Positions 1 through 8,635 of a stretch of DNA of 64,000 nucleotides are shown piece after piece (position 1 is the stretch's first letter; each line of letters starts with the position of its first letter). Origin of the DNA: Azorhizobium doebereinerae UFLA1-100 (lineage in GTDB: Bacteria > Pseudomonadota > Alphaproteobacteria > Rhizobiales > Xanthobacteraceae); assembly GCF_000473085.1 (NCBI RefSeq), contig NZ_AXBA01000015.1, forward strand, positions 62,001 through 126,000, given 5' to 3'. The translations under genes were made by a program, and so were the position numbers. The notes below the pieces were generated by a model. It was given only the letters and a program-made list of their open reading frames with translations. It searched no databases and was not told the origin of the DNA.

Positions 1-1
1 T

Positions 2-700
2 TACCAGAAGTTCTTCACCGACAGCTTCTACCAGGAGGTGCTGGGCACCACGGTGTGGGTGTCGGCTCTGTCCACGGCGCTGTGCCTGCTGGCGGGGTTT
101 CCCGTCGCCTATCTGCTGGTGCGGCACACGGGGCCGAAGTGGAAGCCGCGCCTGCTCATCCTCATCATCCTGCCGCTGCTCATGGGCAATGCGGTGCGCA
201 CCGCCGCCTGGATGGTGATCCTGGGCGACAAGGGGCTGTTCAACGCCAGTCTCCAGGTCCTCGGCCTGTCGCCGCTCAAGCTCATGTACACCCCGACCGC
301 CGTGGTCATCGGCCTCGTGTCGGTGATGCTGCCGTTCATGATCGTGACGCTGCAGAGCGTGATCGAGGGCATCGACGAGAACCTGGAATCCGCGGCCGCC
401 AGCCTTGGCGCCAGCCACGGCGTCGTTCTGCGCAGAGTCGTGCTGCCGCTGGCGCTGCCGGGCATCCTGGCCGGCACCATGCTTTGCTTCATCCTGTCCA
501 TGAACGCTTATGCGACGCCGGTGCTGATCGGCGGCCCGAGCTTCCACATGATGGCGCCCACCGTCTACCAGCAGGTCGCCAAGGCGATGAACTGGCCGTT
601 CGGCGCGGCGCTGGCCTTCGTGCTGATGGCTGTCACCCTGGTGCTGACCACCACCGCCAATGTGCTGGTGCAGCGGCGCTACCGGCGCTGGAGCGAATGA
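2..700 (+). CDS. ABC transporter permease, polyamine type (PotB-like), 5' end cut by window
   Basis: This is an inner-membrane permease of the spermidine/putrescine-type (MetI superfamily) ABC importers. The reading frame is open from base 2, so the N-terminus lies outside the window; the GTG at 38 is probably internal. About 230 residues are visible with several hydrophobic helices. The cytoplasmic coupling loop (EAA loop) reads ESAAASLGASHGVVLRRVVL, which docks the ATPase. The stop overlaps the next start (697-700), so the two permeases are translationally coupled. The matching ATPase follows at 1536. A binding protein for this set was presumably upstream, unless the one at 4296 serves both permease pairs. 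The substrate cannot be read from the permease; an amine or amino acid derivative is likely. Confidence 0.9.
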   Translation, partial: YQKFFTDSFYQEVLGTTVWVSALSTALCLLAGFPVAYLLVRHTGPKWKPRLLILIILPLLMGNAVRTAAWMVILGDKGLFNASLQVLGLSPLKLMYTPTAVVIGLVSVMLPFMIVTLQSVIEGIDENLESAAASLGASHGVVLRRVVLPLALPGILAGTMLCFILSMNAYATPVLIGGPSFHMMAPTVYQQVAKAMNWPFGAALAFVLMAVTLVLTTTANVLVQRRYRRWSE

Positions 701-1506
701 TGGGACATCTCGCCATCCGCCGGCTCTACGCGGGCATCTCCGTCCTGGTGCTGGGCTTCGTGCTCCTCCCGCTGGTCGTGATCGTCTGGGTGAGCTTCTT
801 CGAGAACCGCATCCTGTCCTTCCCGCCCACCGGCTATTCCCTGTCCTGGTATGTCCGGGCCTGGGAGCAGGAGGCGTTCCGCAACGGCTTCCTCACCAGC
901 GTGGAGACGGCGCTGTGCGCGGTCGCCATCTCGCTGGCGCTCGGCGTGCCCGCGAGCCTCGCCCTGGTGCGCTATCGCTTCCCCGGCCGCGATGCCATCC
1001 AGACCCTGCTGCTGGCGCCCATGATCGTGCCGGGCATCGTCGGCGGCGCCGCCCTGTTCATCGCCTTCATCGAGCTGGAGGTGCTGCTGGACATGGATGT
1101 GTCCGGCACGCTGGGCGGGCTGCTGATCGCCCACGGGCTCATCGCGCTGCCCTGGACGGTGCGGCTCGTCACCGCCGGCCTTGCCGGGGCCAACCGCTCC
1201 TGCGAGGAGGCGGCCGCGTCCCTCGGGGCGGCGCCGCTCCTGGTGTTCTGGCGGGTCACGCTGCCGATGATCCGCCCCGCCATCGTGGCGGCGGCGCTGT
1301 TCTCCTTCGTCATCTCCTTCATCGATCTGGAGAAGTCGATCTTCCTGGTGGGGCCGGGCCGTACCACCCTCCAGATCGCGCTGGTCTCCTATCTGGAGTG
1401 GAACCTCGATTCCACGGTGGCGGCGGTCGCCGCCGTGCAGATCCTCATCATCGGCACGCTGCTCATCGTCAGCGACCGCTACGCCAAACTCGCCCGCGCC
1501 TTTTGA
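697..1506 (+). CDS. ABC transporter permease, polyamine type (PotC-like)
   Basis: This is the second inner-membrane permease of the importer, about 269 residues with six predicted helices. The EAA loop reads CEEAAASLGAAPLLVFWRVT. Two consecutive ATGs (697 and 700) can serve as start, and both overlap the upstream TGA, as expected for a coupled heterodimeric permease pair. The ATPase gene begins 29 nt after the stop. The family assignment is firm; the substrate is unknown. Confidence 0.92.
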   Translation: MMGHLAIRRLYAGISVLVLGFVLLPLVVIVWVSFFENRILSFPPTGYSLSWYVRAWEQEAFRNGFLTSVETALCAVAISLALGVPASLALVRYRFPGRDAIQTLLLAPMIVPGIVGGAALFIAFIELEVLLDMDVSGTLGGLLIAHGLIALPWTVRLVTAGLAGANRSCEEAAASLGAAPLLVFWRVTLPMIRPAIVAAALFSFVISFIDLEKSIFLVGPGRTTLQIALVSYLEWNLDSTVAAVAAVQILIIGTLLIVSDRYAKLARAF

Positions 1507-1535
1507 GCGTCCGGGCCCCGAACGCGGGTGCATCC

Positions 1536-2588
1536 ATGTCCGAGGTTGTCCTTAACGCCATCGTCAAGCGCTACGAACACATGGTGGCGGTGGACCATGT
1601 CTCGCTGTCCATCGGCCAGGGGGAATTGGTGGCGCTGCTCGGCCCGTCCGGCTGCGGCAAGACCACGACGCTGCGCATGGTCGGCGGCTTCGTGCCCGTC
1701 ACCGAGGGGCGCATCACGGTCGGCGGGCGCGATGTCACGCACCTGCCGCCTCATAAGCGCAACATGGGCTTCGGCTTCCAGAACTACGCGCTGTTCCCGC
1801 ACATGACCGTGGCGCAGAACGTTGCCTTCGGGCTGGAGATGCGCAAGCTGTCGAAGGCCGACATCGCTGCGAAGGTCAGGATCGCGCTGGACCGGGTCCG
1901 TCTCGGTCATCTCGCCGAGCGCCTGCCCAAGCAGCTGTCCGGCGGGCAGCAGCAGCGCGTGGCGCTCGCCCGCGCCCTGGTGATCGAGCCCGACGTGCTG
2001 CTGTTGGACGAGCCGCTGTCCAATCTCGATGCCCAGCTCCGCCAGGAGATGAAGCTGGAGATCCGGCAGATCCAGCAGTCGCTGGGCATCACCACCATCT
2101 TCGTGACGCACGATCAGGACGAGGCCCTCTCGGTGGCCGACCGCGTGGTGGTGATGCGCGCCGGCCGCATCGAGCAGGAGGGCACGCCGGACGAGGTGTT
2201 CGCCACGCCGCGCTCGCATTTCGTCGCCGAGTTCATGGGCGTGACCAATCTCTTGGCCGGCCGTCCGGAAGCGGGCGGCTTCCGCCTCGCCAGCGGCGAG
2301 GTGGTGCCGGTGCGCGTCGCGGACAATGGTGGCGAGCAGGCGCTCGCGGTGCGCCCGGAGCGCATCGCGCTTGCGCCCGGCGAAGGCGGGGAGGGCGGCC
2401 TTGCGGGCCGCATCGAGCTTGCCACCTATCGCGGCCTCGTCATCGACTATCAGGTGCGCGCGCCGTCCGGCCTGACGCTCACCGCCCGCTGCCCGTCCCC
2501 CGCCGCCGGCGGCCCTCGTCAGCTCAGCGCCGGGGACATGGTCCGCGTGTCCTGGCGGCCCGAGGCGGCCGTCCTGGTGCCGCTCTGA
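1536..2588 (+). CDS. ABC transporter ATP-binding protein, polyamine type (PotA-like)
   Basis: This 350-residue ATPase energises the importer. Walker A is GPSGCGKTT (about residues 36-44), the signature is LSGGQQQRVALARAL, Walker B is DVLLLDEPLSNLDAQ and the H-loop is VTHDQDEAL. The C-terminal 100 residues form a TOBE-like regulatory domain, typical of PotA, FbpC and MalK. The frame is open far upstream, but ATG 1536 gives the family's usual N-terminus (MSEVVLNAIV). It is the only ATPase gene among two permease pairs (2-1506 and 5378-7035), so it may power both. Confidence 0.93.
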   Translation: MSEVVLNAIVKRYEHMVAVDHVSLSIGQGELVALLGPSGCGKTTTLRMVGGFVPVTEGRITVGGRDVTHLPPHKRNMGFGFQNYALFPHMTVAQNVAFGLEMRKLSKADIAAKVRIALDRVRLGHLAERLPKQLSGGQQQRVALARALVIEPDVLLLDEPLSNLDAQLRQEMKLEIRQIQQSLGITTIFVTHDQDEALSVADRVVVMRAGRIEQEGTPDEVFATPRSHFVAEFMGVTNLLAGRPEAGGFRLASGEVVPVRVADNGGEQALAVRPERIALAPGEGGEGGLAGRIELATYRGLVIDYQVRAPSGLTLTARCPSPAAGGPRQLSAGDMVRVSWRPEAAVLVPL

Positions 2589-2638
2589 ATATCCCTTCTC
2601 CCGTTCCATCCCGCGTTTTCACAAAAGGAAGTGTTCCC

Positions 2639-3613
2639 GTGTCCACGCTCCATGACAGACTGGTCGTCATCGACGGCCTCATCATCTCCGACTTCGGCCG
2701 CCCGGTGTTCGAGGACATGCGCAAGGGCGGGCTGACCGCCGCCAACTGCACCTGCTGCGTGTGGGAGAACTTCACCGAGACCATGCGTAATGTCGCCAAG
2801 TGGAAGGAGCATTTCCGTGCTCATGGCGACCTGATCTCGCAGGTCTACACCACCGCGGACATCCTCAAGGCCAAGGCCGAGAACAAGACCGGCATCATCC
2901 TCGGCTGGCAGAACACCAGCGGCATCGAGGATCATATCGAGTATCTCGAACTGTTCCACGAGTTGGGCATCCGGATCATCCAGATGACCTACAACACGCA
3001 GAATTTTGTCGGTTCCGGCTGCTATGAGAGCACCGACAGCGGGCTCTCCGATTTCGGCCATGACGTCGTCGCCGAGATGAACCGCCTCGGCATCCTGTGC
3101 GACCTCTCGCACGTCGGCCCGAAGACCTCGGAGGACGTGATCCGCGCCTCCAAGCAGCGCGTGGCCTATTCCCATTGCCTGCCGGCGGGCCTCAAGGAGC
3201 ACAAGCGCAACAAGAGCGATGAGCAGTTGCGCTTCATCGCGGAGAAGGGCGGCTTCGTCGGCGTGACCATGTTCCCGCCCTTCCTGAAGAAGGGGCCGAA
3301 CGCCACCGTCGCCGATTATGTGGAGGCGATGGAATACGTCATCAACCTCGTGGGCGAGGACATCGTCGGCGTGGGCACCGACTTCACGCAGGGCTTCGAC
3401 AAGCCCTTCTTCGACTGGATCACCCACGACAAGGGCTTCGGCCGCAAGCTCACGGACTTCGGCGCGGTCATCAATCCGGAAGGCTTCCGCGAGATCGGCG
3501 ACTTCCCGAACCTCACCGCCGCCATGGAGCAGCGCGGCTGGTCCACGGCGCGCATCGAGAAGGTGATGGGCGGGAACTGGCTGCAACTGCTGAAGGACGT
3601 GTGGGGCCGCTGA
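2639..3613 (+). CDS. Peptidase M19 (renal dipeptidase) family protein with incomplete metal site
   Basis: A 324-residue protein of the M19 TIM-barrel family, started at GTG 2639 after an AAAGGAAG ribosome site. Family enzymes are zinc dipeptidases using His-x-Asp, Glu, two His and an Asp. Here the second-site histidines are present (LSHVG, H158; YSHC, H179), as is the late Asp (VGTDF, D248). The N-terminal DGHxD-type motif reads DGLIISD (residues 12-18), so both usual ligands are missing. The bridging Glu region reads GWQNTSG (89-95) without Glu. A binuclear dipeptidase mechanism is therefore doubtful. It sits between ABC importer genes and is followed by a V4R-like gene, an association I remember from dimethylglycine-demethylase loci of Pseudomonas. 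The real substrate is unknown. Confidence 0.85.
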   Translation: MSTLHDRLVVIDGLIISDFGRPVFEDMRKGGLTAANCTCCVWENFTETMRNVAKWKEHFRAHGDLISQVYTTADILKAKAENKTGIILGWQNTSGIEDHIEYLELFHELGIRIIQMTYNTQNFVGSGCYESTDSGLSDFGHDVVAEMNRLGILCDLSHVGPKTSEDVIRASKQRVAYSHCLPAGLKEHKRNKSDEQLRFIAEKGGFVGVTMFPPFLKKGPNATVADYVEAMEYVINLVGEDIVGVGTDFTQGFDKPFFDWITHDKGFGRKLTDFGAVINPEGFREIGDFPNLTAAMEQRGWSTARIEKVMGGNWLQLLKDVWGR

Positions 3614-3683
3614 GCCCCGCACGCTCGACCGCGCCCTGACCAAGGGCGTGGTCCACCTGTCCCTGTAAGCAAGGAGCCGTCTC

Positions 3684-4214
3684 TTGGCCAAGCCTGAAAT
3701 CGAACTCGACGTCGATCCCGACACTGGGCGCTGGTACGCCGACCAGATGCCGATGATCCTGGTGCCGCAGCACTTCTACAACAACAACCACTTCGCCATC
3801 GAGGGCGCGCTCGGGGCGGAAGCGTTCAATTCCGCCCTCGCGCCGGCCGGGCACAAGTCGGCCTATGTCTGGTGCAAGAAGCAGAGCGAAGTGTACGGGC
3901 TCGACGGCGTGGACGTCTTCGCCCACTACATGAAGCGCCTGTCGCAGCGCGGCTGGGGCAAGTTCTCCATCCTCGCCATCGACCCGGTGGCGGGCACGGC
4001 GACCGTGCGGCTCAACCATTCCTCATTCGTCACCGACGAGACCCGCAGCGCCGGCCGGAAGCTCTGCTACATGTTCGCCCCCTGGCTGGCGGGCGCGCTG
4101 GAATTCGTCTGCGAGCAGGCCGGTGCGCCGAGAAAGCTGCAATCGCAGGAAGTGCAGTGCGCGGCGGAAGGCCATGCCTTCTGCCTGTTCGAGGTCACGC
4201 CCCAGGCGGCGTGA
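3684..4214 (+). CDS. V4R-like (4-vinyl reductase fold) small protein
   Basis: This 176-residue soluble protein has no signal peptide. The C-terminus carries a pattern typical of V4R/heme-NO-binding-like domains: a Cys followed by an EGH/xxC pattern (EVQCAAEGHAFCLFEV, about residues 156-171). V4R domains bind small hydrophobic ligands. An AAGGAG ribosome site precedes ATG 3684. It is 70 nt behind the M19-like gene and 81 nt before the binding-protein gene, so all probably share one transcript. I recall similar pairs of an M19-like and a DUF5943-like protein next to dgcAB (dimethylglycine demethylase). The biochemical role is unknown. Confidence 0.7.
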   Translation: MAKPEIELDVDPDTGRWYADQMPMILVPQHFYNNNHFAIEGALGAEAFNSALAPAGHKSAYVWCKKQSEVYGLDGVDVFAHYMKRLSQRGWGKFSILAIDPVAGTATVRLNHSSFVTDETRSAGRKLCYMFAPWLAGALEFVCEQAGAPRKLQSQEVQCAAEGHAFCLFEVTPQAA

Positions 4215-4295
4215 CCTCCAGATCCTTCCAGGCCCAAGTCCCAGAACGCGCCTCAAGGCGCGCACGACGCCTTCCATCCAACAGGGGAACAGACG

Positions 4296-5363
4296 ATGAC
4301 GGATCAGGTCCGCATTTCACGCCGCGCCGCCCTCCGGGGCCTCGGCGCTCTCGCCGCCGCGCCGCTCGCCGCGCCGGCGGTGATCACCCGCTCGCTGGCG
4401 GCGGGCGAGACGCTGGTGGTCTATAATTTCGATGGCCTGCTGGGCAAGGTCATCAAGGACCACTGGATCGATCCGTTCGCGCAGAAGGCGGGCGTGAAGG
4501 TCGAGGTCCTGACTATGCAAGGCTCCTCTCCTCCCATGGCCAAGATCAAGGCGCAGGTGGATGCGGGCCGCCCCGACGCCGACGTCATCCCCATGCAGAT
4601 GACGGACTATGTGTTCGGCGTGCGGAACAACCTGTTCCAGACCATCGACGCCAAGGACATTCCCGAATACGCCAACCTGTACCCCAGCTACATCACGCCG
4701 CATGGGCCGAAGCTGGTGCTCTGGAGCTACGGGCTCGCCTACAACACCGACAAGATCAAGACGGCGCCGACCAAGTGGGCGGACCTGTGGGACCCGCAGT
4801 ACAAGGGCAAGGCGGCGCTCAACGAGGCGCTGTTCGACCAGGCGCTGGAGATGGTCAACCTCGTCGCCAAGGGCAAGCCGCTGCCGGTGGACGACGAGAC
4901 CTTCGCCTATCTCACCAAGCTGCGTCCCAACCTTGCGACGCTGTGGACCACGGGGGCCCAGGCCGAGCAGCTTATCCGCTCCGGCGAGGTCTGGATCATG
5001 CCGGTGTGGAACGGGAGGGTCTATCCGCTGAAGGACCAGGGCGTGCCGATCGATTTCGTCAGCCCGCAGGAAGGCTTTTTCACCCGCGCCGATCCATTCT
5101 GCATCCCGCGCGGCGCGCGCAATCCGGATCTCGCCAAGGCCTTCATCGACTTCTCCTGCACGGTCGCCCCGCAGCAGGCGCTGGCGGAGAAGCTGTTCTA
5201 CGCCTCGCCCAACAAGAAGGTGGTCTATTCGCCTGAGATCGCCAAGCGCGTGGTGGTGTCGACGCCGGAGGAACTGGCCCGCGCCGTGCCGGAGAATTAC
5301 GAGCTGATCGTCGACAACCTGCCGGACTGGCGCCGGCGCTGGGACGCCTGGAAGCAGAGCTGA
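4296..5363 (+). CDS. ABC transporter substrate-binding protein, spermidine/putrescine type (PotD-like), Tat-exported
   Basis: A 355-residue periplasmic binding protein. The N-terminus has a twin-arginine signal (SRRAALRG, residues 8-15) followed by an Ala-rich hydrophobic stretch and a cleavage region near LAAGE. The mature part begins LVVYNFDG, typical of PotD-family proteins. The Tat signal means the protein folds in the cytoplasm before export. It is followed 14 nt later by its own permease pair (5378-7035), but that set has no ATPase gene. An amine or betaine-like ligand is inferred only from family and context. Confidence 0.92.
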   Translation: MTDQVRISRRAALRGLGALAAAPLAAPAVITRSLAAGETLVVYNFDGLLGKVIKDHWIDPFAQKAGVKVEVLTMQGSSPPMAKIKAQVDAGRPDADVIPMQMTDYVFGVRNNLFQTIDAKDIPEYANLYPSYITPHGPKLVLWSYGLAYNTDKIKTAPTKWADLWDPQYKGKAALNEALFDQALEMVNLVAKGKPLPVDDETFAYLTKLRPNLATLWTTGAQAEQLIRSGEVWIMPVWNGRVYPLKDQGVPIDFVSPQEGFFTRADPFCIPRGARNPDLAKAFIDFSCTVAPQQALAEKLFYASPNKKVVYSPEIAKRVVVSTPEELARAVPENYELIVDNLPDWRRRWDAWKQS

Positions 5364-5377
5364 GGCGGAGAACCCCC

Positions 5378-6235
5378 ATGGCGCTCCGTGCGGGCCGGCG
5401 ATTGTCGTGGTGGGGGCTGCTGGTCCCCACCGTGCTGCTCTATGCCCTGATCTTCTTCGTCCCGCTCGGGGTGCTGGTGGGGGAAAGCCTGCGGGCCGGC
5501 TCGGACGGGCCGCTCTCGGGCGTCAATTATAGTGCCTTCTTCAGCGACGGCGTGACCCTGGGCATCTTCCTGCGCACCGTGCGCCTGTCGCTGCTCATCA
5601 CGCTCGCCTGCGTGCTGCTGGGCTATCCGCTGGCGCTGTTCATGCGGCGGGCGGGGCCGGCGCTGCGCCTGGTCGCGCTCGCCGTTGTGGTCTCGCCGCT
5701 GCTCACCAGCGTCGTGGTGCGCAACGTCGCCTGGCTGCTGGTGCTGGGGCGGGAAGGCATGGTGAACACGCTGCTGCGCCAGGCCGGACTGATCGATGCC
5801 CCCTTGCCGCTGCTCTACAACACCTTCGGCGTTGTGGTCGGCGTCACCCACGTCTACCTCGCCTTCCTGGTGATGCCGGTGTTCTCCTCTCTCCTGTCCA
5901 TCGACCCGTCCCTGGAGGATGCCGCCGCCAGCCTCGGCGCGTCGCGCACCACGGTGTTCTGGCGGGTGACCCTGCCGCTGAGCTTTCCCGGCCTGATCGC
6001 CGGGACGACGCTGGTGTTCGTCCTGTCCATGGGCGTCTACCTGACGCCGGTGATCATGGGCGGCAGCTTCGTCACCACCTTGCCCATGGTGATGACCGAT
6101 CTGGTGCGCAACCAGTTCGACTGGCCCCGGGCGGCGGCGTTCGCCATCGTCCTGCTGGCCTTCATCGCCTTGGTTCTGGGCCTGTCCAGCCGGGCGGAAC
6201 GACGGATCGAGCGCATGCGCGGGGAGGGGATGTGA
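5378..6235 (+). CDS. ABC transporter permease, polyamine type (PotB-like), second set
   Basis: A 285-residue inner-membrane permease with six predicted helices and the coupling loop LEDAAASLGASRTTVFWRVT. It starts at ATG 5378 shortly after the binding-protein stop. Its end overlaps the following permease. It is similar in architecture to the gene at 2-700, so this locus holds two PotBC-type pairs. Confidence 0.92.
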   Translation: MALRAGRRLSWWGLLVPTVLLYALIFFVPLGVLVGESLRAGSDGPLSGVNYSAFFSDGVTLGIFLRTVRLSLLITLACVLLGYPLALFMRRAGPALRLVALAVVVSPLLTSVVVRNVAWLLVLGREGMVNTLLRQAGLIDAPLPLLYNTFGVVVGVTHVYLAFLVMPVFSSLLSIDPSLEDAAASLGASRTTVFWRVTLPLSFPGLIAGTTLVFVLSMGVYLTPVIMGGSFVTTLPMVMTDLVRNQFDWPRAAAFAIVLLAFIALVLGLSSRAERRIERMRGEGM

Positions 6236-7035
6236 TGCCGGATAACAAACGGCCGCTCGGCCTCATCGTCAGCGTGGTCGCGGTGCTCGTGATGGCGTTC
6301 CTGATCCTGCCCCAGCTCATCCTGCTGGTGCAGTCGTTCACGGCGGAGGATTACCTGTCCTTTCCGCCGCGGGCCTATGGCCTGCGCTGGTATGCCTTCA
6401 TCTTCGAGGACCCCACCTGGCGCAAGGCGCTGGGCACCAGCCTGCTGGTGGCCGGGGTGGTGACGCCGCTGGCGCTGGTCTTCGGTACCGCCGCCGCCAT
6501 CGGCCTCGATCGCGGGCCGGTGCTGGTGCGCAAGGCCATGCGCACCGCTCTCGTCTCGCCCATGGTCCTGCCCCATGTGGTGCTGGGCATGGCCATCTAC
6601 CGCGTGTTCCTGCCGCTGCGCTTCGACGACACGCTGGGCGGCTTTATGGCTGCCCATCTGGTGCTCTGCATCCCTTATGTGATCGTGACCGTGGGGGCGA
6701 GTCTCCAGGCGTTCGACCGCACGCTGGAGCAGGCGGCCGCCAGCCTCGGCGCGCCGCTTGGCGTGGCGCTGTGGCGGGTGACGCTGCCGCTGATCCGCCC
6801 GGGCATCGTCGGCGGCGCGGTGTTCGCCTTCATCACCTCGTTCGACGAATTCATCGTCACCTACTTCCTGGCGAGCCGGCAGACCACCGCGCCGATCCAG
6901 ATCTTCTCCAGCCTGTCCTACCAGCTGGAGCCGTCCATCGCGGCGGTCTCCGGGCTGACCCTCGTCATCACCGCCGCCCTTTCGGGCGTGCTCATCCTCC
7001 GAGGCGGGATGACGGGGAAGGGCGCCATCGCCTGA
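6235..7035 (+). CDS. ABC transporter permease, polyamine type (PotC-like), second set
   Basis: A 266-residue inner-membrane permease whose coupling loop reads LEQAAASLGAPLGVALWRVT. ATG 6235 overlaps the upstream TGA by one base; a GTG at 6232 is an alternative start three bases earlier. It ends the importer operon: the next gene is a regulator 146 nt away. No ATPase follows, so the ATPase at 1536 is the obvious partner. Confidence 0.9.
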   Translation: MPDNKRPLGLIVSVVAVLVMAFLILPQLILLVQSFTAEDYLSFPPRAYGLRWYAFIFEDPTWRKALGTSLLVAGVVTPLALVFGTAAAIGLDRGPVLVRKAMRTALVSPMVLPHVVLGMAIYRVFLPLRFDDTLGGFMAAHLVLCIPYVIVTVGASLQAFDRTLEQAAASLGAPLGVALWRVTLPLIRPGIVGGAVFAFITSFDEFIVTYFLASRQTTAPIQIFSSLSYQLEPSIAAVSGLTLVITAALSGVLILRGGMTGKGAIA

Positions 7036-7095
7036 CGGCCAGGACCGAGCGGCACAGCGCCGGGTTGGTGTCGAAACCCCGGTTGCGCCGCTTAC

Positions 7096-7106
7096 ATATC
7101 TGATAT
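7096..7106. promoter_or_regulatory. Candidate GntR-type operator (ATATC-T-GATAT)
   Basis: A perfect 5-1-5 inverted repeat, ATATCTGATAT, lies in an AT-rich patch 76 nt upstream of the GntR gene at 7182. FCD-subfamily GntR proteins commonly bind short TA-rich palindromes near their own promoters. Autoregulation is inferred; the site is short and could be chance. Confidence 0.4.
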
Positions 7107-7181
7107 ACCAGTTGCGCATCGACACGGGACGGCGACCGGCACAGGCTGGCGGATCGTCCCGGCGAGCGTGAGGAAACGACC

Positions 7182-7946
7182 ATGCGACGCCGGCTACCCG
7201 CTGGCCTCCCCATGACCTGGGGCGGCGAGGGGAGCCGCGGGCTGACCGCGGCCAACATCATCCATCAGCACCTGCGGGACGAGATCGTCTCGCTGCGCCG
7301 CGCGCCCGGCGCGGTGATCTCCGAGAAGGACATCGCCGCCGCCCATGGCGTGAGCCGCACCCCCGTGCGCGAGGCGCTGCTGCGTCTTGCCGACGAGGGG
7401 CTGGTGGAAATCGCGCCGAAATCAGGCACCTTCGTCTCCCGCATTCCCGTCGGCGCGTTGCCCGAGGCCATCGTCGCCCGCATGGCGCTGGAGGAAGTCA
7501 CCGCCCGCACCGCCGCGCTCAACGCCAGCGGCAGCGCCGTCTCGGGCCTGCGCGCCATCCTGGAGCGCCAGGCGGAGGTGGCCGCCGCCGAAGATCATGC
7601 CGGCTTCCACGACGCGGACGAGGCTTTCCACCAAGCTGTCGCGGATGCCGCCCGCTATCCCGGCATCTGGCGCATGGTGCAGCAGCTCAAGACGCAGGTG
7701 GACCGCTTCCGCCACCTCACCTTGCCGCAGCCGGGCCGCATGGGCCGGGTGATCGAGGAGCACCGGGCCGTGGTGGATGCCATCGCCGCCCACGACCCGG
7801 ATGGGGCCGCCGCCGCCATGCGCCGCCATGTGGAGGGACTGCGCGCCAGCCTGGGAGAGATGCGCGACGTCAATCCGGGCTTCTTCGACGGTGACGTCAG
7901 CGAGGCCGGCATGTCCATGCCGGCAGCCGACCGGCTTCGCCCATGA
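7182..7946 (+). CDS. GntR family transcriptional regulator (FadR/FCD subfamily)
   Basis: A 254-residue DNA-binding regulator. The N-terminal winged helix-turn-helix contains EKDIAAAHGVSRTPVREALL (about residues 48-67), the hallmark of GntR proteins. The C-terminal helical FCD domain binds a small effector, often a carboxylic or amino acid, through metal-binding His residues. ATG 7182 is used, although an internal ATG 12 residues in is possible. The stop overlaps the start of the amino acid permease gene, so regulator and transporter are translationally coupled and probably co-controlled. The effector is likely the imported compound or its product. Confidence 0.9.
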   Translation: MRRRLPAGLPMTWGGEGSRGLTAANIIHQHLRDEIVSLRRAPGAVISEKDIAAAHGVSRTPVREALLRLADEGLVEIAPKSGTFVSRIPVGALPEAIVARMALEEVTARTAALNASGSAVSGLRAILERQAEVAAAEDHAGFHDADEAFHQAVADAARYPGIWRMVQQLKTQVDRFRHLTLPQPGRMGRVIEEHRAVVDAIAAHDPDGAAAAMRRHVEGLRASLGEMRDVNPGFFDGDVSEAGMSMPAADRLRP

Positions 7947-8626
7947 AGTACAAGTTCGACTTCGGCGCCCTGGTCGAATACTGGCCCCAGCTCCTAGACG
8001 GTGCGCTGGTGACGCTGGAGATGACCGCCATCTCCACCGTGTCCGGCCTGGCCTTCGGCACGCTGGTGGCCATCGGCCGGCGCTCGCACAACCGCGCTTT
8101 GTCGCGGTTGTGCGGGGCCTACGTGGAGACGGTGCGCAACACGCCGTTCCTCATCCAGCTGTTCTTCATCTATTTCGGCCTCGCCTCGGCGGGGCTGCGG
8201 CTGCCGGTGTTCGTGGCGGCGGTCATAGCCATGGTGTTCAACGTCGCCGCCTATACGGCGGAGATCGTGCGCGCCGGCATGGATGCGACGCCGCGCGGCC
8301 AGCTGGAGGCGGCGGACAGCCTCGGCATGTCCACGCCGCAGATCTACTGGCACATCGTCCTGCGGCCCGCCCTGGAGCGGGTCTATCCCGCGCTCACCGC
8401 GCAATACATCCTGATGATGCTGGCCACCTCGGTGACCTCGCAGATCTCGGTGGAGGAACTCACCGGCATCGCCAACAACGTCCAGTCCAACACCTTCCGC
8501 TCGTTCGAGACCTTCATCGTGGTGGCGGTGATCTATCTGGTGCTGACGCTGATCCTGAAACTGGCCTTCTGGCTGCTCGGCCTCGCGCTCTTCACGCGGC
8601 GCCGGCGCCTTGGCACGAGCCTTTAG
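7943..8626 (+). CDS. Polar amino acid ABC transporter permease (HisM/GltK family)
   Basis: A 227-residue permease of the polar amino acid (PAAT) family. The coupling loop reads QLEAADSLGMSTPQIYWHIV. The start codon overlaps the stop of the GntR regulator (ATGA, 7943-7946). The second permease starts 9 nt after its end. This pair forms the membrane pore of an amino acid importer with the ATPase at 9273 and the binding protein at 10085. Confidence 0.92.
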   Translation: MKYKFDFGALVEYWPQLLDGALVTLEMTAISTVSGLAFGTLVAIGRRSHNRALSRLCGAYVETVRNTPFLIQLFFIYFGLASAGLRLPVFVAAVIAMVFNVAAYTAEIVRAGMDATPRGQLEAADSLGMSTPQIYWHIVLRPALERVYPALTAQYILMMLATSVTSQISVEELTGIANNVQSNTFRSFETFIVVAVIYLVLTLILKLAFWLLGLALFTRRRRLGTSL

Positions 8627-8635
8627 GAGCGCGCC

